DNA from: Alphaproteobacteria bacterium
Lineage (GTDB): Bacteria; Myxococcota_A; UBA796; GCA-2862545
Length of the DNA: 64,000 nucleotides
NCBI GenBank assembly: GCA_020632915.1
Contig: JACKEP010000011.1
Location: 62,001-126,000, forward strand
Direction of reading: 5' to 3'
Below, one piece after another: positions 6,343 through 14,740 of this stretch; the stretch's first letter is position 1, and the number at the start of each line of letters is the position of its first letter. The position numbers and the translations under genes were made by a program. Under the pieces are notes generated by a model. That model worked only from the letters and a program-made list of their open reading frames with translations. It had not been told where the DNA came from and ran no database searches.

Positions 6343-9300
6343 CTACGGCGTGAGCAAGCAGGCGGTCGTGGGCACGTCCACCTGCTGCAGCGGGCAGAGG
6401 AGCGCCTCGGCGAAGGTGGGCGCGTAGCCGTCGGCGTGGGACACGGCCGGCGTCGGCGCGTAGGTCGACTCGAAGCCGGCCCCCTCGTAGACCAGGTTGA
6501 CGTGGACCAGGGCCTGGGCGACGCCGTCACCGGGGAAGGTGGACGCGCCGATCAGGTCCATCGGGATCTTGAACTCGACGAAGTTGTTGGCGTTGTTCTC
6601 GGCGTGGAGGATGCCCACGCCGTCGAGCCCGTCGGCCGCCGGGGACCCGCTGTCGGACTGGCTCCACGACGCGCCGTCGTAGTGCCAGACCATCGCGAAG
6701 CCGTCGTCCATCTTCCACCAGATGACGTCGGTGAACGGGAAGTTCGTCGTGGCGGTCTGGGTGCCGATCGCGAACGGCGCCGTGTACGTGCCGCTCGTGC
6801 CGTCGCCCACCAGGATCTGGACCCAGTGCTGGGTGCCGCCCGACCCGATGTCGCCGTGGTTGACGCCGACGTACAGGTTGAACAGGTCCCAGGTGACGTA
6901 GTTGGTGCCGCCGGTGGAGGCGAAGCCCTCGTCGGTGGCGTTCCAGTCGGCCGGGTCGCCGTCGATGGAGAAGACCTGGTGGGTGTAGACCCGGAAGGCG
7001 GCGACGCTGTTGGGGTCGACGGGGCTGCCGAGGTCGAACGTCAGCGACGCAGTGTACTCCGGGTCGTAGAGCGCGTTCGGGAACGAGGTGTCGGGCACCA
7101 CCGAGTAGGACGACTCGAAGCCCGCGCCCTCGTAGACGAAGGTGCCGTGGTAGAGCAGGTCGCCCCGCAGGTCGAGGCCCAGCGCCGACAGCGGCAGCAT
7201 GAACTCGACGACGTTGTTCGCGTTGTTCTCGGCCTGGGCGCCGCCCAGCGTCGTGAACGCGCCAGAGCCGTCGAAGGACTGCGACAGCACCTGCCACGCC
7301 GCGCCGTCCCACGCGAGCACCTCGGCGAACGAGTCGTCCGCCTTCCAGCGCACGAGGTGGGTGGCCTTGAACGCGAGCCCGGGCAGCTGGGTGTTGAGCT
7401 GGCTGCCGACGCGACCGCCGTCCACGCCGTTGCCGAACAGGGCGACGAACCAGGTCTGGTTGCCACCGGAGCCGACGTCGGTCTCCCGCACGCCGAAGTA
7501 GACGTTGTCGTTGTCCCAGGTGACGACCTGCTGGCTCGACGGGTTGAAGCCGACGTTCGAGGTGTCGAACATCGCCTGCGCGGGCCAGTCGGAGGCGTCG
7601 CCGTCGACGGTGATCGCGCTGCGCCACGCCGACACGAGCGGATCGCTGCCGTCGGTGACCTCGTCGCCGTCGTCGATGCCGTCGCCGTCGGAGTCGGGGT
7701 CGAGCGGGTCGGTGCCGTGGCCCCAGACCTCGTCGCCGTCGTGGATGCCGTCGCCGTCGGTGTCGACGTCGCCCGGGTCGGTGCCGTAGACGAGCGTCTC
7801 GCCGAGGTCGGCGATGCCGTCGCCGTCGCCGTCGGTGTCGGCCACCGTCGGGTCGGTCATCGTGGTGGCGACCTCGTCACCGTCGGAGATGCCGTCGCCG
7901 TCGGTGTCGGGATCGAGCGGATCGGTGGCGGTGCCGCAGGGCGTCTCCTCACCGTCGGACAGGCCGTCGCCGTCGGAGTCGTACAGGTTCGGGTCGGTGC
8001 CCCAGTACGCGATCTCGCTGTCGTCCGGCAGGCCGTCGCCGTCGGTGTCGGGCGGGGTGCGCGTGAGCTGGTAGCCGTTGACGCCGAAGCGACCGGTGGC
8101 CGTCGTCTGGGTGAAGTCGATGTTCACCGGGCCGGCGGTGGTGACGCTGAACGTGAACGTCTTGGAGGCGACGGAGACCACGTTGGTGGTGCCCGACGTC
8201 ATCGTGACCGTGCCCTTCGACACGCCGTCGACCGCGATGCTGCCGGTGGGCGTGGCGAAGCCGTCCTGCGCCACGTGGTGCAGGGTGGTCATCGTGTACT
8301 CGCCGACCGGCAGGTCGAGGGTGAACCGCATCGTGTTGTTCAGCGCGGCCGTGTGGTAGCCGTCGCGGAGCAGGTTGTTGTAGGACGCGTAGATGCCCGA
8401 GATCGCCGGCTGGGTCGTGCCGAAGTCGTAGGCACGGCCGGTGCTGGCGCCCGCGGGCCACGTGACGCGCTGGTTGACGTTGTCGCCGGTGCCCAGCGGA
8501 TCGGTGAAGTCCTGGTTGGCGTCGGCCGTGGGGATCGTGGCGGTGCTGTTCGCCGTGTAGGACAGGTAGCCGGACTGGGTCTGGATCACGCCCTCGTTGG
8601 CGTTGACCGACGTGTTGCCGTCGCCGTCCATGTCGACGAACATCGTGACCTCGCCCTCGTTCGTGGCGGGATCGGTGCCGGCGACATTGACCTCGTAGCC
8701 GTCGGGGTAGCCGTCCCCGTCGGTGTCGCAGTCGAGCGGGTCGGACGACGTGACGTAGATCTCGTCGCCGTCAGACAGCCCGTCGCCGTCGGTGTCGACG
8801 AGGTTCGGGTCGGTGCCGGTGATGTTCGTCTCGTCGTAGTCGAACAGCCCGTCGCCGTCGGTGTCGACCATCTTGATCAGGTCGAAGTAGCCGGTGGCGA
8901 CGAAGCCGGAGACGCCCGCCGGGCCGAAGCCGCCCTGCAGGTGGTCGTCGCCGGTGATCTCGAGGAAGTTGCCCGTCCAGGTGACCGGCGTGGACCCGTC
9001 GTCGAGCGTGCCGCTGGCCACCGCCGTGGCGGGGTTGAACGACCCGAGCATCTCGAAGCTGACGTCGTAGGACCCGAGGAACGGGTTGGCGATCGAGCAC
9101 ACGGCGTTGACGCCGGTGGTGGCCTTGTTGGGATCGTCGATCTGCTGGACGGCGTCGTTGTCGACGAGGACGCGGGCGGCGCCCGAGCAGATCACGTGGC
9201 CGAGCCCGAACGCGGTGTAGTCGAAGTCGACCACGAAGTCGCCGCGGTAGGTGCCGTCCCAGCGGTCGGGGTCGAAGGCGCACGTGCCGTTGGGCTGGCC

Positions 9301-12300
9301 CGGCGAGCCGAGGTCGACGCCGCCGGGGATGGGCACGTCGGCCTGGCAGAAGCCGGTGCCGGTGGCCTCGTCGCGCTCCTGGGCCACGCCCGGTGCGAGC
9401 GTGAGCGTGGACAGGTCGACGCTGTCGAGGGTGGCGACGCCGTCGTCGATGCCGACCACGTCGGTGGCGTTGGCGATCACCATGCCGGTGGCCACCGCGT
9501 CGGCGGTCAGGCCCCAGCAGGTCGACAGCCCGGCGGCGCTGCGCGCGACCACGACGAGGTCGCCGGGGTCGGCGAAGACGGGCACCGCCAGCGTCGACGA
9601 CGTGCTGTTGGTGGTCAGGCCCAGGCCGATCAGGTTGACGCGGTTCGTGCCGCTGTAGATCAGCTCGACGTACTCGCCCGCGCTGTCGGCGCAGTCGTTC
9701 GGGTCGGCCATGATCTCGTTGATCAGCAGGTCGCCCGGCACCAGGTCGGCCAGGGTGTCGGGGCAGACACCGTTGGCCAGCGACGGCGAGCCGAAGTCGC
9801 CCGAGCCGGCGTCGGTGTCGGCGTAGCACCAGGTGGGGCCGACGTCGTCGTCGAGCTCGAACGCCGCGCCGTCGAGCAGCGTGAAGCTGTTGAAGTCGAC
9901 GCTGGCGACCGTGGTGGCGCCGTAGGAGACGGTGAGGCTGTCGCCCGCGTCGTCGAGGAGCAGGTTGTAGGTCAGGTCGGCCGCCGCGCCGTAGCAGGCG
10001 GTGTAGCCGGTGCCGTTGTTGGCGAAGACGAGGCGGTCGCCGGGGTAGGCGACGTGCCGCACGGGCAGCGTGTAGGTGGCCGTGTCGTTGTCGAGCACGA
10101 GCTCGTACAGGTCGACGCGGTCGCTGCGGTTGTAGACCACCTCGAAGTACTCACCGGCCGTGTCGGCGCAGGCGGACGGGGTGGCCATGAACTCGACGAT
10201 GGTCATGTCACCGGGGAGGAGGTCCTCGACGCCGAAGATCGTGTCGCCGGGATCGGTGGGGTCGGAGCCGCGGTCGACCTCCTCGCCGTCGTCGGCGCCG
10301 TCGCCGTCGGTGTCGGGGTCGTTGGGATCGGTGCCGTAGACGCCGGTCTCGTCGGCGTCGGTCAGGCCGTCGCCGTCGGTGTCGACGGGCGGGCTGTCGA
10401 AGGTGTCGCAGTCGCTGTCGATGCCGTCGCCGGGGGTCTCGGTGGCGCCGGGGTGGATGGCGGCGTTGAGGTCGTTGCAGTCCTCGGGGGACGTCTGGAC
10501 GGGGTCGGCCTCGAGGAACGGCGCGGACGGCACGGCGAAGCTGGTGGGCACGTGCATCGCGCAGGACTCGAAGCTGACGGCCGTGGTCCACGCGTCGTTG
10601 TCGCGGTCCCACCACCAGCTCACCTCGTCGATCGCCCGCACGTCGGTGCCGTAGGGGCCGCCGAGCAGGGTGAGGACGCGGCCGGCGTCCGTCAGACCGC
10701 CCGGCGCGGCGCGCGGCGCGCCGATCATCAGGTCGGGCACGCCGTCCTGGTTGATGTCACCGCGACCGGCGACGGTCAGGCCGAACGACTCGAACGCGAT
10801 GTCGCCGAGGATCTTGGCGCCTTCCATCACGTCGAAGTTGGCTGCCGAGTAGGTGGGGAACACGCCCACCGGCAGGCGTCCGAAGCTCTCGAGCTTGCCG
10901 AGGAAGAACGCGCCGCCGGCGTCGCGCACCTCCGTGAACGAGGGGCGGCCGTAGACGAGGTAGAGCGCGCCGGCGTCGCGGCCGACCTGGTCGTCGTCGG
11001 CGGCGGTGACGGCGATGTCGTCGAAGCCGTCGGCGTTCACGTCGCCGACACCAGCCACGACGCGGCCGGCGATGGCGCCCAGGGCGCCGGTGAGCTTGAC
11101 CAGCGACACGGTGCCGACATTGACGGTGCCCGTCCAGCGCGTGGCGTTGCCGCCGACGAGCCAGGCGTAGTTGCCGGACGTGCCGATCGCGATGTCGGCG
11201 AGGCCGTCGCCGTTGACGTCGCCGGCTCGCGAGATCGACCAGGTGAAGCGCTCACCGAGCGAACCGCCGCGCAGGATCGCGTCGGGCGACTGGGCGCCGC
11301 TCCGCCGGGTGCTGCCGCCGTAGAGCACGAAGGCCGCGCCGCGCTCGAGGTCGAGCGCGCGGTTGGCGCCGAGCACCACGTCGTTGAACGTGTCGCCGTC
11401 GAGGTCGCCCACGACCGCCACGCTGTTGCCGAGCTCGTCGCTGGCGTCGGTGCCGAGGATCGTGGCGTCGGCCGCGCTGACCAGGTCGATCTGGCTGGCG
11501 AGCGACGGCCCGCCGTAGACGATGTAGGCCTTGCCGCGGCGGGACTGGCCGCCCTCGCCGTTGCGCGGCGCGCCGATGACGATGTCGTCGTAGAAGTCGC
11601 CGTCGAGGTCGCCGACCGCGACGCCGGCGCCGGTGTAGCCGCTGCCGCGCTCGCCGCGGAGGATGACGTCGGCGTTGAGCGACTGGAGCTCGCCGCTGAC
11701 GAGGGGACCGTAGAACACGTAGACGGCGCCCTGATCGATGTCGGGCACGCGGGAGCCGGGACCACCGAGCACGAGGTCGGCGAAGCCGTCACCGTTGACG
11801 TCGCCGAACGCGGCGGACGCGCCCAGGCGGGTGCTGCGGCGCGTGCCGACGATCTTGACGTTCCAGTTGCCGGCGCCGCCGGCCAGGGCGGGATCGAGCG
11901 TGAGCGTGCCGCCCTCGTCGTCGCCGAAGCGGATGTAGACCGCGCCGCCCTCGATGGCGCCCTCGTTGGAGCCGGGGTTGGCGATCATCATCTCGTCGTC
12001 GCCGTCGAGGTCCTGGTCGGGGACGAACCACAGGCCGCCCGCGCCGAGCTGGGTGTTGGCGACCGGGCCCTGCAGCGTGAGGAAGGCGCGGCTGGTGCCC
12101 GGCAGGTTGCCGCCCAGGTAGTACAGGCCGTCACAGTCGTTGTCGGTGAAGTCGCAGACCTCGACGCCACCGGGGCCGGCTGCGGCGCTGGCGTCGTTGC
12201 AGTCGTCGTGGCTGGCGACGTAGCCGGGGGGCTGGGTGCAGGCGCGGAGGCTGTCGAACGGGTTGCCCGTGCCGTCGCCGTCGGTGTCGCGGTACCACGT

Positions 12301-14340
12301 CGACGCATCGACGCTGGACCCCTCGTCGATGACGTCGTCGCAGTCGTTGTCCTGGCCGTCGCACACCTCGTTGGCGGCGGGGCTGCGGGCGGGGTCGCCG
12401 TCGTCGCAGTCGAGGCCGGTGGTGATGGCGTCGAAGAACGAGGGCGCCTCGCAGGCGACGAACGGCAGGCTGCGGTCGCCGTAGCCGTCGCCGTCGACGT
12501 CGGCGTACCAGGTGGTGGCGTCGAAGGCCGACGCGTCGTCCACCAGGCCGTCGCAGTCGTTGTCGATGCCGTCGAGGCAGGCCTCGGCCGCGCTCGGGTT
12601 GACGTCTTCGTCGCCGTCGTCGCAGTCGGAGACCGCGCCGCAGGCGGGGAAGCCGTCGCCGTCGCTGTCGCCGGGACCGGTGTGCCCGTCGCAGTTGTAG
12701 TCGGTGCCGTCGCAGGCCTCGGGGGCGGACGGGCGGATCAGGCCGTTGGTATCGTCGCAGTCGCCGGCGTCGCTGACGTAGCCGGGCGGCTCGGCGCACG
12801 CGACGAGGGTGTTGCCGGCGTCGCCGAAGCCGTCGCTGTCGGTGTCGGCGTAGAACACGGCCTCGTCGGCCACGTCGTCGCCGCCGAGGAACACGCCCGC
12901 GATGCCGGAGCGGAACGCGACGTCGCTGGCGCGCCAGGCGCCGATCACCGCGTCGTCGTAGCCGTCGGCGTTGAGGTCGCCGGCGGCGATCGCGGAGCCG
13001 GCGAAGTCCTGGTAGGCCGCGCCGCGCATCCAGGCGTTCGCGTCGAGCAGCGAAGAGCTGCCCGGGAGGAACGGGCCGTAGACGATGTAGGCAGCGCCGG
13101 CGCCCGCGACGAGACCGGGCGCGCGCTCGCCGCCGGTGAGCACGTCGGCGTAGCCGTCGTTGTTGTAGTCGTGGCCGCCGACGACGGTGGTGCCGGCGAG
13201 CGTGTTGGCGGCCGAGCCGTAGATGCCGTGCAGCGACGAGCTGTCGAGGGCGCCGGTGGCGCTGGCGAGGGCACCGGAGACCGCGAACACCGCGCCCACC
13301 TTGGTGCCGCCGAGCTGCTTGGAGCCGACCCAGAAGTCGGGGTGGCCGTCGGCGTCGAGATCGCCCGCGGGCGATGCGGACGAGCCGGCGCGGTCGTACT
13401 GGCGGCCGTACAGCGACAGCCGGGCCGCGGTGGTGGCCAGCGATGACGGCAGGGACGGCGCGCCGTCGTAGACGTAGAAGGCGCCGGCGCGGCTCGCCGC
13501 GGTGTCGTCGCGGGGGGCGCCGATGCCGACCTCGTCGTCGCCGTCACCGTCGAGGTCGCCCAGGCCCACCACGGTGAGGCCGAACGACGAGGTGTCGGAG
13601 GCGCCGGCGAAGCGCACGTCGGCTGTCGTGGCCGACTGCAGGCCGGTGATCGGACCGAACCACACGTAGGCGGCGCCGCGCTTGTTGCCGTCGTCGGACT
13701 GCTTGGGCGCACCGACGATCACGTCGGAGAAGCCGTCGCCGTTGACGTCGGCCGCGCCTACGGCGGTGCCGAACTCGTCGCCGGCGACGGCGCCGAGGAA
13801 GCGCGCGGTGGACTGGGTGGCGAGGTCGACGAACACGTTGCTCGTGAGCGTGGCGCCGCTCACGAGGTGGGCGATGCCCGCCCCGGCCGAGGCGCCCACG
13901 TAGACGAACGAGCCGATGAGCAGGTCGTCCTTGGCGTCGCCGTCGACGTCGCCGGCGTTGGCGAGCGCCCAGCCGGTCTTGTCCTCGAAGGCCTCACCCA
14001 GCAGCGTGACGTCGGCGAGCGACGGATCCAGCGTGGGGTTGGTGCCCAGCGGGCCGAAGAAGACGTAGACCGCGCCGGCGTTGCGGCCGTTCGTGTCGTC
14101 GCCCTCGGCGCCGACCGCGAGGTCGTCGATGCCGTCGCCGTCGAAGTCGCCCACCGCCATCGACCGACCGATGTGGTCGCCCTCCACGGCGGGGCCGACC
14201 AGCACGTTGCTGTCGGCGCCAGCATCGAAGGTGCCCTGGAGCTGCTGGACGCCGAGGTCGCAGCTGTCGGGCACGGCGAGGGCAGCGGGTGCGACCGCGA
14301 GGAGCGCGGCGGCGACGGGCACGGACACACGTTGAGGCAT
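6343..14340 (-). CDS. Giant secreted FG-GAP/MopE/TSP3 multidomain protein A
   Basis: 2665 residues. Signal peptide 1-22 (basic MPQR, hydrophobic core, cleavage after ALA). Modules in order, positions approximate: FG-GAP/VCBS propeller repeats 27-480 (DFDGDGIDDLAVGA type); four Cys-rich MopE-type metal-binding repeats 500-740 (CDD...EACDG.DYNCDG); a second FG-GAP block 760-1227; a fifth MopE half-repeat near 1290; TSP3 calcium repeats 1320-1363; two lamin-tail-like domains 1377-1700 (PGDLLINEIMADPNDCAD type); a beta domain 1700-1820; TSP3 1823-1880; a carbohydrate-binding-like domain 1880-2097; TSP3 2095-2235; two copies of a roughly 200-residue domain 2243-2663, sharing AENNANN and VYEGAGFES. 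ATG 14340 has GGGGAG upstream. No C-terminal sorting tail is visible. Probably a calcium-loaded secreted adhesin or matrix protein. It is a paralogue of the next gene upstream. Confidence 0.9.
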   Translation of the reverse strand: MPQRVSVPVAAALLAVAPAALAVPDSCDLGVQQLQGTFDAGADSNVLVGPAVEGDHIGRSMAVGDFDGDGIDDLAVGAEGDDTNGRNAGAVYVFFGPLGTNPTLDPSLADVTLLGEAFEDKTGWALANAGDVDGDAKDDLLIGSFVYVGASAGAGIAHLVSGATLTSNVFVDLATQSTARFLGAVAGDEFGTAVGAADVNGDGFSDVIVGAPKQSDDGNKRGAAYVWFGPITGLQSATTADVRFAGASDTSSFGLTVVGLGDLDGDGDDEVGIGAPRDDTAASRAGAFYVYDGAPSLPSSLATTAARLSLYGRQYDRAGSSASPAGDLDADGHPDFWVGSKQLGGTKVGAVFAVSGALASATGALDSSSLHGIYGSAANTLAGTTVVGGHDYNNDGYADVLTGGERAPGLVAGAGAAYIVYGPFLPGSSSLLDANAWMRGAAYQDFAGSAIAAGDLNADGYDDAVIGAWRASDVAFRSGIAGVFLGGDDVADEAVFYADTDSDGFGDAGNTLVACAEPPGYVSDAGDCDDTNGLIRPSAPEACDGTDYNCDGHTGPGDSDGDGFPACGAVSDCDDGDEDVNPSAAEACLDGIDNDCDGLVDDASAFDATTWYADVDGDGYGDRSLPFVACEAPSFFDAITTGLDCDDGDPARSPAANEVCDGQDNDCDDVIDEGSSVDASTWYRDTDGDGTGNPFDSLRACTQPPGYVASHDDCNDASAAAGPGGVEVCDFTDNDCDGLYYLGGNLPGTSRAFLTLQGPVANTQLGAGGLWFVPDQDLDGDDEMMIANPGSNEGAIEGGAVYIRFGDDEGGTLTLDPALAGGAGNWNVKIVGTRRSTRLGASAAFGDVNGDGFADLVLGGPGSRVPDIDQGAVYVFYGPLVSGELQSLNADVILRGERGSGYTGAGVAVGDLDGDFYDDIVIGAPRNGEGGQSRRGKAYIVYGGPSLASQIDLVSAADATILGTDASDELGNSVAVVGDLDGDTFNDVVLGANRALDLERGAAFVLYGGSTRRSGAQSPDAILRGGSLGERFTWSISRAGDVNGDGLADIAIGTSGNYAWLVGGNATRWTGTVNVGTVSLVKLTGALGAIAGRVVAGVGDVNADGFDDIAVTAADDDQVGRDAGALYLVYGRPSFTEVRDAGGAFFLGKLESFGRLPVGVFPTYSAANFDVMEGAKILGDIAFESFGLTVAGRGDINQDGVPDLMIGAPRAAPGGLTDAGRVLTLLGGPYGTDVRAIDEVSWWWDRDNDAWTTAVSFESCAMHVPTSFAVPSAPFLEADPVQTSPEDCNDLNAAIHPGATETPGDGIDSDCDTFDSPPVDTDGDGLTDADETGVYGTDPNDPDTDGDGADDGEEVDRGSDPTDPGDTIFGVEDLLPGDMTIVEFMATPSACADTAGEYFEVVYNRSDRVDLYELVLDNDTATYTLPVRHVAYPGDRLVFANNGTGYTACYGAAADLTYNLLLDDAGDSLTVSYGATTVASVDFNSFTLLDGAAFELDDDVGPTWCYADTDAGSGDFGSPSLANGVCPDTLADLVPGDLLINEIMADPNDCADSAGEYVELIYSGTNRVNLIGLGLTTNSTSSTLAVPVFADPGDLVVVARSAAGLSTCWGLTADAVATGMVIANATDVVGIDDGVATLDSVDLSTLTLAPGVAQERDEATGTGFCQADVPIPGGVDLGSPGQPNGTCAFDPDRWDGTYRGDFVVDFDYTAFGLGHVICSGAARVLVDNDAVQQIDDPNKATTGVNAVCSIANPFLGSYDVSFEMLGSFNPATAVASGTLDDGSTPVTWTGNFLEITGDDHLQGGFGPAGVSGFVATGYFDLIKMVDTDGDGLFDYDETNITGTDPNLVDTDGDGLSDGDEIYVTSSDPLDCDTDGDGYPDGYEVNVAGTDPATNEGEVTMFVDMDGDGNTSVNANEGVIQTQSGYLSYTANSTATIPTADANQDFTDPLGTGDNVNQRVTWPAGASTGRAYDFGTTQPAISGIYASYNNLLRDGYHTAALNNTMRFTLDLPVGEYTMTTLHHVAQDGFATPTGSIAVDGVSKGTVTMTSGTTNVVSVASKTFTFSVTTAGPVNIDFTQTTATGRFGVNGYQLTRTPPDTDGDGLPDDSEIAYWGTDPNLYDSDGDGLSDGEETPCGTATDPLDPDTDGDGISDGDEVATTMTDPTVADTDGDGDGIADLGETLVYGTDPGDVDTDGDGIHDGDEVWGHGTDPLDPDSDGDGIDDGDEVTDGSDPLVSAWRSAITVDGDASDWPAQAMFDTSNVGFNPSSQQVVTWDNDNVYFGVRETDVGSGGNQTWFVALFGNGVDGGRVGSQLNTQLPGLAFKATHLVRWKADDSFAEVLAWDGAAWQVLSQSFDGSGAFTTLGGAQAENNANNVVEFMLPLSALGLDLRGDLLYHGTFVYEGAGFESSYSVVPDTSFPNALYDPEYTASLTFDLGSPVDPNSVAAFRVYTHQVFSIDGDPADWNATDEGFASTGGTNYVTWDLFNLYVGVNHGDIGSGGTQHWVQILVGDGTSGTYTAPFAIGTQTATTNFPFTDVIWWKMDDGFAMVWHYDGASWSQSDSGSPAADGLDGVGILHAENNANNFVEFKIPMDLIGASTFPGDGVAQALVHVNLVYEGAGFESTYAPTPAVSHADGYAPTFAEALLCPLQQVDVPTTACLLTP

Positions 14341-14581
14341 GACGACTCCCCATTCCGTCGCAGGCGCGGCGAAGCGCGGGCACTGCCGGCGTGTGGCGGC
14401 CGCGAGACCTGCGAGAGCACGGGAAGTCTACGCGCAATGTTTTCCCGGCGGGGCGAATCGTTGTGCGTACCGACGCTCGGTTGCGGGATGTCGCTGTTTT
14501 GAGGCGGATCGTTTCGTGACCCGAAAGTGAGTCACGCTCGTTGCAGTCCTGGCACGCGGCCCGATCCGGGTGGTGAATCCT

Positions 14582-14595
14582 CCGTGGATCCACGG
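14582..14595. promoter_or_regulatory. GGATCC-centred palindrome upstream of protein A
   Basis: CCGTGGATCCACGG is a perfect 14-base palindrome 242 bases upstream of protein A. The region upstream of the paralogue also has palindromes centred on GGATCC (22527-22550, 22588-22603), although their arms differ. A role as a protein-binding site is a guess. Confidence 0.3.
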
Positions 14596-14694
14596 CGGCA
14601 TCACGCAGGACGGCCGCCCGCGACGCGAGGTCGGGGCGGCCGTCGGGAGGTGGCGAGACGCGACGGTCGTCGCGCCGAGGCGTCCGTTTGCCCT

Positions 14695-14728
14695 GCCGTC
14701 GTCGCGGTCCGGAGACGTCGACGACGGC
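14695..14728 (-). terminator. Hairpin after giant protein B
   Basis: A perfect 10-bp inverted repeat (GCCGTCGTCG 14695-14704, CGACGACGGC 14719-14728) with a 14-base loop lies 12 bases beyond the stop codon of protein B. On the minus strand it is followed by AGGGCAAACG, without a U tract. It is a long stem at the right place for a terminator. Confidence 0.5.
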
Positions 14729-14740
14729 GGGCCGCGGACG

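Larger units (their letters stand above)
14341..14740. other. Non-coding gap between the two giant genes
   Basis: No credible gene lies in these 400 bases. The gap holds the leader of protein A, with GGGGAG close before its ATG and a -10-like TAGACT on the minus strand at 14425-14430, a slightly AT-richer stretch at 14435-14535, a 14-base palindrome at 14582-14595, and the terminator-like hairpin of protein B at 14695-14728. Open frames crossing it are antisense to the giant genes or lack start signals. Confidence 0.6.

Noticed and set aside
7630..8050. Short repeats of the GTCGCCGTCG kind that look like an array
   Set aside because: They are codons for Asp-Gly-Asp calcium loops in TSP3 repeats, with no constant repeat and spacer structure, so not a CRISPR.
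6436..13446. Very long open frame on the plus strand opposite giant protein A
   Set aside because: It is rich in Val, Gly, Arg and Asp, has no family match, and arises because the Asp-Gly-Asp codons of the real gene have few stops in the antisense frame. The minus-strand frame has signal peptide and domain structure.
14341..14740. Possible small gene in the gap between the giant genes
   Set aside because: Frames there lack ribosome sites or signal-peptide features and are antisense extensions of the neighbours.
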